A DNA stretch of 7,934 nt from Clostridia bacterium (GCA_029239935.1 JARBTY010000141.1:1-7934), one strand, 5' to 3'; shown: positions 1 to 6,317, counted from the stretch's first letter. The notes: generated from the letters alone by a model not told the origin. Numbers and translations: made by a program.

Positions 1-389
1 TCTGTTTTGTGAAGTGGACTCACATTTTCTATATTGACATAGTCAGGAAAAACAAATTGATACACATGTCTTAGATGATTTTGTAAAAGCTCAAATCCAT
101 CAGTCAGTTCTCTTACTACAACGCCGTTGGGGGAAGGGATAACGCCGAGGGCTTCTTCAAGAGCTAAAGTAGCTGCCAGGGTATGGTGAGTGCAGCATAT
201 ACCACATGTCCTTGCTGTTAAATAGGGCATATCTAAAGGAGGTCTTTCTCTAAACATGGCCTCAAAACCCCTGAACTGCATACCACCGCTTCTAGCTTCT
301 ACGATAGAGTTGTTTTCAACTTCTACACTGATATCAAGAAGCCCACTTACTCTTGATACAGGGTCAATTCTAATTTCTGTTCTTGCCAT
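1..389 (-). CDS. [NiFe]-hydrogenase large subunit, N-terminal part (gene cut by window start)
   Basis: First 129 codons of the catalytic subunit that carries the Ni-Fe(CN)2CO site for H2 oxidation or evolution. The translation begins MARTEIRIDPVSRVSG and contains the N-terminal metal-ligand (L1) motif RTCGICCTHH at residues 60-69. This fits RxCGxCxxxH, with Cys62 and Cys65 as expected Ni/Fe ligands. MQFRGFE at 37-43 also matches the family. The ATG at 387-389 is preceded by GAGGTGA about 5 nt upstream, so the start is secure. It lies 13 nt after the small-subunit stop and is the third gene of the operon. Odd point: where most large subunits read RIEGH, this one reads RVSGL (residues 13-17), so the well-studied proton-relay Glu is a Ser. 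The C-terminal ligand motif (DPCxxC type) and the maturation cleavage site lie outside the window. Family assignment is firm; the subgroup is not determined. Confidence 0.93.
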   Translation of the reverse strand, partial: MARTEIRIDPVSRVSGLLDISVEVENNSIVEARSGGMQFRGFEAMFRERPPLDMPYLTARTCGICCTHHTLAATLALEEALGVIPSPNGVVVRELTDGFELLQNHLRHVYQFVFPDYVNIENVSPLHKT

Positions 390-402
390 GTCATCACCTC
401 GC

Positions 403-1281
403 TTAATATCGTACGAAAGGTTCCATCAAATCAGGAAACCCAAAAGAAGCACAGCCTATACAGGTGGAATTGGTACCTATAGGCCAGTTATCACTATCAT
501 TCCATCTAGTCAAAGGGCAGGTGGTTCGGGTAATGGGACCGCGGCAGCCTAATTTAAACATACATTCCGGATCACCATAGGTATTGGCAAAAATACCGTA
601 GTCAAAAAAGGCTCTTCTGGGGCACCGTTCATGGATGGTAATACCATAAAAAGTAACGGGTCTGCCTATGGAATCCAGCTCGGGCATGCCGAAATTTAAG
701 ATATAGCCAATGGTACCTAGTATCCAGACCGGATTGACTGTACAGCCAGGTATATTGATAACGGGTTGATCAATAGCTTGATTAAAGGGGACTGCCTCGG
801 ATACATTGGGTCTTCCAGATGTAGGACCACCAAAGGAGGCACATGTACCGGCAGCTAAATTATAACTGGAGCCTGGAGCAATGAGCCTCGCAGCTTCAAG
901 AGCGGAAATGGCTCTTCCTTGGTAATTAGCAATAATGGCGTAGCGGCCACCATCTCTAAGGGGGACTGCCCCGCTGAGAATAAAGATATAAGGTGTATCT
1001 GAATTGACAGTATTTAGTATTTGTTCGTAGGCCGCCTCACCCGAATCAGCCATAATACTGTTAAAAAAAGTCATATTAACCATTTGTGTCAAAAGGTCTG
1101 CTAGACCAGGATTGGCACCATCCAAAAGAGCGATGACCTCACCAAAGCACCCGGAGGTTTCAAGCCAGATACAGTTGGGTTTTTCGATAGTACCCTGGCG
1201 TATTTTTTCTATAGCCATATTGATATAGTTCATCGGTATATGATATTTGCTGTCTGGCAGAGGACAGTTTGTAGGGTTCAA
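403..1281 (-). CDS. [NiFe]-hydrogenase small subunit, cytoplasmic type (no Tat signal)
   Basis: Iron-sulfur electron-transfer subunit (292 aa) that pairs with the large subunit. Visible ligands: proximal cluster Cys45 (in ETSGCFGE), Cys147 (GTCASFGG) and Cys180 (IPGCTVNP); distal cluster His217, Cys220, Cys240 and Cys246; medial cluster Cys255, Cys274 and Cys277 (CIGC). The fourth proximal ligand, the second Cys of CxxC, is replaced by Glu48. The N-terminus has no twin-Arg motif or hydrophobic segment, so the enzyme should stay in the cytoplasm. Translation starts at TTG (1279-1281), preceded by AAGAAGGTG. The first in-frame ATG, at residue 17, has no ribosome binding site and would trim the N-terminus. 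The TGA of the upstream b5/collagen gene is 13 nt away and abuts this ribosome binding site, which suggests translational coupling. The large subunit follows after 13 nt. Family assignment is firm; the group within the [NiFe] hydrogenases needs phylogeny. Confidence 0.94.
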   Translation of the reverse strand: MNPTNCPLPDSKYHIPMNYINMAIEKIRQGTIEKPNCIWLETSGCFGEVIALLDGANPGLADLLTQMVNMTFFNSIMADSGEAAYEQILNTVNSDTPYIFILSGAVPLRDGGRYAIIANYQGRAISALEAARLIAPGSSYNLAAGTCASFGGPTSGRPNVSEAVPFNQAIDQPVINIPGCTVNPVWILGTIGYILNFGMPELDSIGRPVTFYGITIHERCPRRAFFDYGIFANTYGDPECMFKLGCRGPITRTTCPLTRWNDSDNWPIGTNSTCIGCASFGFPDLMEPFVRY

Positions 1282-1297
1282 AGCGCACCTTCTTTCA
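1282..1297 (-). promoter_or_regulatory. Ribosome binding site that decides a TTG start, overlapping upstream stop region
   Basis: Read on the minus strand, the TGA stop of the b5/collagen gene (1297-1295) runs directly into AAGAAGGTG and then, 4-6 nt later, the TTG start of the hydrogenase small subunit. No in-frame ATG nearby has a comparable Shine-Dalgarno. The tight arrangement suggests ribosomes finishing the first gene reinitiate on the second. Confidence 0.6.
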
Positions 1298-2455
1298 GTC
1301 TTTTTTTAGTCTTCCTAAGACAGGGACGAATTTTGCAAGAGTAGTTAAATCGCTGCAGCCATGGGTACAGGAATACAAACAAGTACGCCACTGAGATGTA
1401 TTGGTAATATCAAATACAATATCAGCAACAACTATATATTTAGGATTATTATTTTGGCCATTATAGTGATGCCGAAGTTCCTCAGCGGTAAAAAATCTAT
1501 AAGGAATCAAAAAAGGATAATTGTTAATAACGGAGTAACTGCCAGTGAAACCAGTAGGGCCAGTGAAACCAGTGGGACCAGTGAAACCAGTAGGGCTAGT
1601 GAAACCAGTAGGGCCAGTGAAACCAGTGGGACCAGTGAAACCGGTAGGGCTAGTGAAACCAGTAGGGCCAGTGAAACCAGTGGGACCAGTGAAACCGGTA
1701 GGGCTAGTGAAACCAGTAGGGCCAGTAAAACCAGTAGGACCAGTGAAACCAGTAGGACCAGTGAAACCAGTAGGACCAGTGAAACCGGTAGGGCTAGTGA
1801 AACCAGTAGGGCCAGTAAAACCAGTAGGACCAGTGAAACCAGTAGGGCTAGTGAAACCAGTGGGACCAGTGAAACCAGTGATACCAATAGAACCAGTAGG
1901 ACTGGTCATGTCGGGGGTAGAGGGCTGGAAGTATCCCACGGCAGGCATTATGCGCATGATATCCAGCGGATTATGATAGCCACAAGCCCTAGCGCGAGCA
2001 GTTGCATCAGTACCTGCCAACATACCAAAGTGGGCGCCCCCGCCCCAAGTAGCAATGTTGTTTACATTAAAAACAATACCATTAAGGGCCACGTAAGAAG
2101 GTCTGCCATCTAATCCATCATAATTACTAAGTTCTTCAGAGGTGAAAACTCTTTCTGGCACGCTAAAAGGAAGGATGGAAGGCAGCGGGACAGGATTGGA
2201 GGGAGGATTTTGCAGTGCGGTTTCAGGTATATTTAATGGCATACCTGGGGAGACTGCAGAAGCTGGCTGCTGGCGATTAATCTTTTTAGAATGAGCAGAA
2301 GGTGTTTTTAAAGAAGAAAGTTCAGCGTCTAGTTCCATAAGCTCTTGTATATAAGCAGCTATAGTGCTTGGGTTATTAAGTGTTGAAAGAAGTTTTTTAG
2401 TATTTCTTATTTCTTTTTCAAGATAAACGGCATATGATTCTTTGAGAGAGTCCAT
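1295..2455 (-). CDS. Two cytochrome b5-like domains joined by a collagen-like (GFTGPT)n linker
   Basis: Protein of 386 aa, first gene of the hydrogenase operon. Layout: charged, probably helical/coiled segment at 1-50; Pro/Ser-rich linker at 51-100; cytochrome b5-like (Cyt-b5 family) domain about 101-177, with [22 protein letters not shown] and GGAHFG followed by GYHNP, giving His142 and His161 as candidate haem ligands; collagen-like Gly-X-Y tract 188-307 with 18 full [12 protein letters not shown] units; second b5-like domain about 319-386 ([35 protein letters not shown]). The second domain is about 15 residues shorter between its Trp356 and His365, lacks the GGxH histidine and instead carries Cys359, Cys363, His365 and Cys367. 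There is no signal peptide or membrane helix. ATG 2453-2455 has GAGGAT 7 nt upstream. Inferred role: haem electron carrier or scaffold for the hydrogenase encoded next to it. Domain calls are by pattern; the electron-partner role is inference. Confidence 0.85.
   Translation of the reverse strand: MDSLKESYAVYLEKEIRNTKKLLSTLNNPSTIAAYIQELMELDAELSSLKTPSAHSKKINRQQPASAVSPGMPLNIPETALQNPPSNPVPLPSILPFSVPERVFTSEELSNYDGLDGRPSYVALNGIVFNVNNIATWGGGAHFGMLAGTDATARARACGYHNPLDIMRIMPAVGYFQPSTPDMTSPTGSIGITGFTGPTGFTSPTGFTGPTGFTGPTGFTSPTGFTGPTGFTGPTGFTGPTGFTGPTGFTSPTGFTGPTGFTGPTGFTSPTGFTGPTGFTGPTGFTSPTGFTGPTGFTGPTGFTGSYSVINNYPFLIPYRFFTAEELRHHYNGQNNNPKYIVVADIVFDITNTSQWRTCLYSCTHGCSDLTTLAKFVPVLGRLKKD
1542..1901 (-). 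repeat. Tandem 18-bp repeat encoding the collagen-like GFTGPT tract, with 54-bp higher-order order
   Basis: Eighteen full 18-bp units (on the plus strand, ccagtgaaaccagtaggg and variants) run from 1542 to 1865, followed by diverged copies to about 1901. Five units (starting 1596, 1650, 1704, 1794, 1848) read ctagt instead of ccagt. This changes GGC to AGC, Gly to Ser, on the coding strand. Blocks of three units recur exactly: 1596-1649 equals 1650-1703, and 1686-1739 equals 1776-1829. The identity extends beyond 70 nt in both cases, which points to recent unequal exchange or slippage. The tract stays in frame in the b5 gene. Confidence 0.95.
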
Positions 2456-2483
2456 ATGTAATCCTCAGCAATCTATAAAATAT

Positions 2484-2512
2484 CTTATACATATATATTC
2501 TAAGCATATAAA
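2484..2512 (-). promoter_or_regulatory. Candidate sigma-A-like promoter of the b5/hydrogenase operon
   Basis: On the minus strand, TTTATA (2512-2507, 4/6 to TTGACA), a 17-nt spacer and TATAAG (2489-2484, 5/6 to TATAAT) would place the transcript start about 22 nt before the ATG at 2455. The region is very AT-rich, so such matches arise easily. A sporulation sigma promoter cannot be excluded. Confidence 0.35.
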
Positions 2513-2624
2513 TAAATATGTGTGATAAGTAGAATTTGTCATAAAAAACATAGGCAGCTGCTTAGTTAAGGATGAAAAAAATTTTAAAACCTATCAATTC
2601 AAGTTAAAGGGTAAGGAGGAAAAA

Positions 2625-2942
2625 ATGAAAAATATTATTAAATATGTAAAAATAACTGCTTATGTAGCAGTATGGATAGTTATTATTCCGTTAATTATGA
2701 GCGGCGTTTCTATTTTGCAGCTTTTTAGTGAGAAATATGATGTGACAAAATCTTATTATAATAGGGACTACTATATAAAGGTAAAGTCAGGAACAAATAA
2801 TATAGAAATTTTTAAAGAGTATATGGCAGAAAAAGGATGGACTTTGCAAACAGAAGAAAAAGATAGGCTTTTATTTGCCAATGAAAAAGGAAAGACAAAA
2901 CAAGTTTCTAAAGAAAATATAAAAACCATGCTTTATGAATAA
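2625..2942 (+). CDS. Small single-helix membrane protein, unknown function
   Basis: Protein of 105 aa that I do not recognise. A strong hydrophobic segment spans about residues 9-32 after a short Lys-rich N-terminus, consistent with an uncleaved signal anchor or one membrane helix. The remaining ~70 residues are polar and basic, with the segments VKSGTNNIEIFKEYMAEKGW and LLFANEKGKTKQV. They resemble a small alpha/beta domain rather than disorder. The start is well supported: AAGGAGG at 2613-2619 lies 5 nt before the ATG. The gene is divergent from the hydrogenase operon and convergent with the ProX gene, so it is likely transcribed alone. It has no obvious partner here. The gene itself is well supported; its function is open. 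Confidence 0.8.
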   Translation: MKNIIKYVKITAYVAVWIVIIPLIMSGVSILQLFSEKYDVTKSYYNRDYYIKVKSGTNNIEIFKEYMAEKGWTLQTEEKDRLLFANEKGKTKQVSKENIKTMLYE

Positions 2943-2969
2943 TAAGGGGACTTTACCTAGCATATTAAG

Positions 2970-3005
2970 TCTGATGCCAATAAGGCAAGAGATTTCTTGG
3001 TTTAA
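2970..3005 (+). terminator. Weak imperfect hairpin between convergent genes
   Basis: TCTGATGCC (2970-2978) can pair with GGCAAGAGA (2984-2992) around a 5-nt AATAA loop, with two central mismatches, followed by a T-rich stretch. It may end transcription of the small membrane-protein gene, but the stem is weak. Confidence 0.25.
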
Positions 3006-3010
3006 AAAAG

Positions 3011-3514
3011 CTATAGATCACTATCTTTAGTGACACCAATAAATTCATAAGGGATATCGCAGTGGATGATATATTTTTCAAAATCAGCATAGCTTATGAT
3101 AAAAGTAGAGGTGTTGATATTAGGGTGAAATCCTAGTTTAGATTGTTTAGGGAGATCTTCGTCTAGAAGAAGGGTTAAAGATTTGTTCTGAGCATGGACA
3201 ATGCCTAAAGGACTAACTGAACCTGGAGTTACACCAAGCAGTTCTAGAAGTTTGTCTTCCGTACCAAAAACAAGGCTGGCAGCTTTTAGCCTTTTGCGTA
3301 TCGTATTGAAATGAGCTTTTTTATCTTGAAGCATAGTGACTAAATAATGTCTGTCGGCTCTTTTATCATAAAGAAATAAATTTTTGCATACATTTCCATC
3401 AAATTCTCCTAGATGTTTAATATCATCAATGGTAAATGCAGGTTCATGAGTAATGCGCGTATAGGAAATATTGAGCTGATTTAAAGTTTCTAAAATAAGG
3501 ACATCTTCGTTCAT
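3011..3514 (-). CDS. proX: Prolyl-tRNA editing protein ProX (YbaK/EbsC family, Ala-tRNA(Pro) deacylase)
   Basis: Cytoplasmic trans-editing enzyme of 167 aa. This family hydrolyses tRNA(Pro) mischarged with another amino acid, typically alanine for the ProX/PrdX branch. Family hallmarks: VCKNLFLYDKR at 42-52 with the conserved Lys44; YLVTMLQDKKA at 57-67; GVTPGSVSPLG at 94-104; and FHPNINTSTFIIS at 129-141. The length is normal for a stand-alone ProX. I chose the ATG at 3512-3514 because AAAGGAG precedes it by about 9 nt. A longer in-frame start 30 codons upstream (3604) would run through the promoter and the hairpin terminator and has no conserved sequence. There are no D-proline reductase (prd) genes nearby, so general proofreading is more likely than a proline-fermentation role. 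It is probably monocistronic. The family assignment is strong; the exact amino acid edited is inferred. Confidence 0.9.
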   Translation of the reverse strand: MNEDVLILETLNQLNISYTRITHEPAFTIDDIKHLGEFDGNVCKNLFLYDKRADRHYLVTMLQDKKAHFNTIRKRLKAASLVFGTEDKLLELLGVTPGSVSPLGIVHAQNKSLTLLLDEDLPKQSKLGFHPNINTSTFIISYADFEKYIIHCDIPYEFIGVTKDSDL

Positions 3515-3556
3515 TGCAAGGAACTCCTTTATAGTAAAATAGTTTATATTAACTTT

Positions 3557-3585
3557 ATGATATAGATATCCTTTAGAAATATCAA
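3557..3585 (-). promoter_or_regulatory. Sigma-A promoter of the ProX gene
   Basis: On the minus strand, TTGATA (3585-3580, 5/6) and TATCAT (3562-3557, 5/6) are separated by exactly 17 nt. They lie about 45 nt upstream of the ProX ATG and downstream of the nucleotidase terminator. The position and match make this a convincing housekeeping promoter. Confidence 0.7.
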
Positions 3586-3590
3586 GCAGT

Positions 3591-3629
3591 AAAAAACCCC
3601 CCATCTAAATAATTTAGAGGGGGAGTTTT
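3591..3629 (-). terminator. Strong intrinsic terminator of the nucleotidase gene
   Basis: A 17-bp arm (3593-3609) pairs with 3613-3629 across a 3-nt loop, with two mismatches. The core is C-run against G-run plus TCTAAA/TTTAGA. On the minus strand the stem ends in TTTTTT (3596-3591). It sits about 40 nt beyond the nucleotidase stop codon and separates that gene from the ProX promoter. The A/T flanks on both sides could give some bidirectional function. Confidence 0.85.
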
Positions 3630-3669
3630 GTTAAGTTAAGATACAAATAGATGATTAATTGTAGTTTGC

Positions 3670-5469
3670 TTAGTTTGCAGGAACTAATAAAGTACTGCCA
3701 GTGTAAATTTTATGTATATCAGCAAGTTTGTTGATTTTGGCAAGTTCTTGATAAGTAGTCCCCACTTTTTTTGCGATGACTGCAAGGGTATCGCCAGATT
3801 GTACAACATATTTAACTAAAGTATTTTGAACAGTTGGTGCAGGAGCCGCTACAGGAACGACTACAGTCGCAGGTTCAGGTTTTACTTCAACCTTCACTTC
3901 AGCTTTAACTGTTTCTTTAGTCTCGGCCACTGGAACAGTTGCAGAGGTTAAGGCTTCAACTTTACCTGTTAACTCAATATCTTTTACACCGTTTACAGCA
4001 ATGTAGTCTATAACAGCTTCATCTAGCGCAGAGAACTGACCAGTATTTGGTTTGCCGCCAAACATGGTGTATCCATCGCCGCCAGCAGCTAGAAAGTCGT
4101 TTGTAGCTAAAGAATAAGTTTTGGTTTTATCGAGGGCTTTGCCTCCGATTTTTACCTCTTTAACACGGCTGCCAGCCTCAAGAGAAGGATCAAAGGTAAA
4201 GCTCATACCACCGATGTGAGGGAAACAGCCTTCTGGTGCAGGGTATTTAGCCACACCGACTTCAAGAGCTGCTACAAGTTCGGCACCGGTAATGTCTATG
4301 CTTACGATAAAGTTTCCAAAAGGAAGTACATTAATAATATCTTTTTTAGTGATATCTCCGGATTCAATAGAAGCGCGGATACCACCGCCGTTGGTAAGAG
4401 CGACATCGGCACCTGTTGCATCCAGCATGGCATCAACAATTAGATTACCCATGTTGGTTTCAGAGGATCTTACATTTTCTCTTTCGCCTACTAACCTAAC
4501 AGGAGTAGAACCTACTTTTTCAGAAGTTAAAGTGTCAAATTCCGCTTTAAGTTTAGCAATAACTGCTGTAACCGCTTCATCAGGTACGAGTGCTGCAGCA
4601 GCTTCTTTAGTATAAAGAGTAGGTACAAAAGTAACTTCATTATTGGCATCTACAGTGACATTAACGATACCAAGATTTTTATCATATTCACCTGTTTGTA
4701 CAATCAGTGTATCATTAACTTTTTTGCCTTCAGGCAAAGTCGTATGACTATGACCATCAATAATAAGGTCGATACCTGGAACTTCTAAAGCAACTTTTTC
4801 ACTGGTATAGACACTGCCTTTATCAAGGCCTAAATGAGCTAAAGCAATAATAATATCAGTCTTATTTTCAAGCTCTTTGACCATTGCTGCTGCTGCTTTG
4901 CTAGGATCTTCAAAGTCAAGGCCTTGAACATTTTTAGGATGTGTTTTATAGGTTGTCTCAGGTGTTGATAAACCAAAGATACCTACTTTTATGCCATTGA
5001 CCTCTTTAATGATATAAGGAGAAAGCAAAGTGCTATCATCAGCCTTCTTTACGTTAGCAGAGATAAGCGGAAAATCCATAGTTTTACTAAGTTCTACCAG
5101 CCTGTCCTGTCCATAATTAAAATCATGATTGCCAGGAGTCATTGCATCATAACCGATAGTATTTAAAATAGTTACAATACCTGCGCCCTCACTTACAGTG
5201 GATAAAGGAATACCATGTAAGGTATCACCAGCGTCAAGAACCAATACGTTTTCTTTGCCGAGAGCAGTTCTAAGTTCATTAATTTTGGCGGATACTTTGG
5301 CAAAGCCCATGCCGTCATTACTGCTTTCTTCAATACGGGAGTGTGTGTCATTAGTATGTACGATAGTCATTGTTTTAGGTGTTGTCTTAGCCATAAGCTG
5401 TACAGGTAATAAAAGTGTACCAATTAAAAATAGTGTGATAAGTGAAACAATAGCTTTCTTTTTAAACAT
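3670..5469 (-). CDS. Secreted 5'-nucleotidase/2',3'-cyclic phosphodiesterase family protein with C-terminal LysM
   Basis: Extracellular metallophosphoesterase of 599 aa, likely releasing phosphate and nucleosides from nucleotides at the cell surface. A signal peptide covers about 1-27 (KKK, hydrophobic core, LMA|KT). The calcineurin-like domain runs about 33-260, with metal ligands in HTNDTH (Asp41, His43), DAGDT (Asp82), GNHD (Asn114, His115), ALAHLG (His212) and DGHSH (His240, His242). The 5'-nucleotidase C-terminal domain runs about 315-505, with TNGGGIRAS (359-367) and AAGGDGYTMF (461-470). A Val/Lys/Pro/Ala-rich linker (515-548) leads to one LysM domain (553-597; YVVQSGDTLAVIAKK, LLVPAN) expected to bind peptidoglycan. 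The ATG at 5467-5469 has AAGGAGG 6 nt upstream; a 23-codon upstream extension lacks such a site and would bury the signal peptide. A terminator follows the gene. Family assignment is firm; the preferred substrate cannot be read from sequence. Confidence 0.95.
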   Translation of the reverse strand: MFKKKAIVSLITLFLIGTLLLPVQLMAKTTPKTMTIVHTNDTHSRIEESSNDGMGFAKVSAKINELRTALGKENVLVLDAGDTLHGIPLSTVSEGAGIVTILNTIGYDAMTPGNHDFNYGQDRLVELSKTMDFPLISANVKKADDSTLLSPYIIKEVNGIKVGIFGLSTPETTYKTHPKNVQGLDFEDPSKAAAAMVKELENKTDIIIALAHLGLDKGSVYTSEKVALEVPGIDLIIDGHSHTTLPEGKKVNDTLIVQTGEYDKNLGIVNVTVDANNEVTFVPTLYTKEAAAALVPDEAVTAVIAKLKAEFDTLTSEKVGSTPVRLVGERENVRSSETNMGNLIVDAMLDATGADVALTNGGGIRASIESGDITKKDIINVLPFGNFIVSIDITGAELVAALEVGVAKYPAPEGCFPHIGGMSFTFDPSLEAGSRVKEVKIGGKALDKTKTYSLATNDFLAAGGDGYTMFGGKPNTGQFSALDEAVIDYIAVNGVKDIELTGKVEALTSATVPVAETKETVKAEVKVEVKPEPATVVVPVAAPAPTVQNTLVKYVVQSGDTLAVIAKKVGTTYQELAKINKLADIHKIYTGSTLLVPAN

Positions 5470-5636
5470 TCTATACCTCCTTAACAATTTTGAATAGTCT
5501 ATCACAATTAGTATACAAGCTAAAAATAGAAAAAGCACTACTAAAATGATAAAAATACAATTTAAAGAAATATAAATATTTTTAATTATATGATATGATA
5601 GAAATAAATTGCCAGCTATAGGGGAGAGAATAAGCG
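5470..5636. promoter_or_regulatory. Divergent AT-rich promoter region between nucleotidase and membrane-protein gene
   Basis: This 167-nt region must hold promoters for both directions. On the minus strand TATACT (5515-5510) is a reasonable -10 for the nucleotidase, but no good -35 lies 16-18 nt upstream of it. On the plus strand, overlapping TATGAT copies (5589-5594 and 5594-5599) are possible -10 elements for the following gene, again without a clear -35. I see no riboswitch or convincing operator. Confidence 0.35.
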
Positions 5637-6317
5637 GTGATAAGAATACAAAAAAGGCAGCTTAAAGAAGAGGAAAAAAATTTTAGGCAGGCTCTTATGC
5701 AAAAAGCTGATTCTGGGGAGCTGAGCTTAACGGAGAAAGAAAAGCATGAAGAATTTATGCAATATATAAGGCAAAAAGAGCAACGAAGAAATCAAGCCAT
5801 TATCATTTTTATAGGTCTATTGGGGGTTGTGTTGACCGTACTATTTCTAAGGTATGGAGGACAAAGATTAGTAGATATAACTATGCCGCAGCAAAAAATA
5901 ACTTATTATGAAGTACCAGGATTATCGAATAGAAGTACTACGGAGTTATTGCAAAAGGTAGCAGTACATATAGAGCGGAATAACAGTGCCAGCAATCTTT
6001 TTAATAGTGCCATCGGGCAGTATAATGAGGCGTATTATGTAGATCATGACTACATAACCCATTTAGCATCGTTAAAGGAGTTTAGTGCGGATACAAGTCT
6101 TGCAGATTTGGATGTCTTATTTAAAGAAATTGTAGATAAACAAATACTTGTACTTAAAGAATTAATGGAAGGAAAGAGAAATATACACAATGTAAATAGA
6201 ACGCTGCAAGAAATACAGCAGTTAAACGAAACCTACACGCAGTCCATCATCTATATACTGCAAAATGAAGATATTAAATGTGAAAATACCCAAGACGGCA
6301 TCAGTATCTATGAATAA
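5637..6317 (+). CDS. Bitopic membrane protein, unknown function
   Basis: Protein of 226 aa that I do not recognise. It has a very charged, probably coiled-coil cytoplasmic N-terminus (about 1-51, many Lys/Glu/Gln), one membrane helix at about 53-72 (AIIIFIGLLGVVLTVLFL), then an outside domain of ~150 residues. That domain is predicted mainly helical and includes FKEIVDKQILVLKELMEGK and a C-terminal QQLNETYTQSI stretch. Positive residues before the helix (RQKEQRR) support an N-in topology. The start is GTG at 5637-5639, with GGGGAGAG beginning 16 nt upstream, a somewhat long spacing. No ATG with a better site exists before the membrane helix. It is transcribed away from the nucleotidase. Its architecture (short cytoplasmic tail, one helix, outside domain) resembles the next gene, but I see no sequence similarity. 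Function is open. Confidence 0.78.
   Translation: MIRIQKRQLKEEEKNFRQALMQKADSGELSLTEKEKHEEFMQYIRQKEQRRNQAIIIFIGLLGVVLTVLFLRYGGQRLVDITMPQQKITYYEVPGLSNRSTTELLQKVAVHIERNNSASNLFNSAIGQYNEAYYVDHDYITHLASLKEFSADTSLADLDVLFKEIVDKQILVLKELMEGKRNIHNVNRTLQEIQQLNETYTQSIIYILQNEDIKCENTQDGISIYE

Noticed and set aside
256..552. 98-codon plus-strand open frame across the hydrogenase subunit junction
   Set aside because: It lies antisense to two well-supported hydrogenase genes, with no recognisable protein features.
1542..1901. Repeat array resembling CRISPR
   Set aside because: The units are 18 bp, directly abutting, without unique spacers, and are translated as a Gly-X-Y tract.
1545..1976. Plus-strand open frame encoding a KPVGPV repeat protein, and further long open frames at 1361-2113 (+) and 1507-1887 (-)
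   Set aside because: An 18-bp repeat without stops keeps every frame open. Only the minus-strand b5/collagen frame has flanking conserved domains and a proper ribosome binding site.
2551..2570. Palindrome gcagctgc and nearby CTTA/TAAG arms in the divergent intergenic region
   Set aside because: Arms of 4 bp are too short to call an operator or terminator and are not placed over a convincing promoter.
3515..3604. 30-codon N-terminal extension of the ProX gene
   Set aside because: It would start inside the nucleotidase terminator, covers the ProX promoter, has no ribosome binding site and shows no family conservation. AAAGGAG supports the start at 3514.
5470..5538. 23-codon N-terminal extension of the nucleotidase
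   Set aside because: The internal ATG at 5469 has a perfect AAGGAGG and begins a typical signal peptide. The extension has no ribosome binding site.
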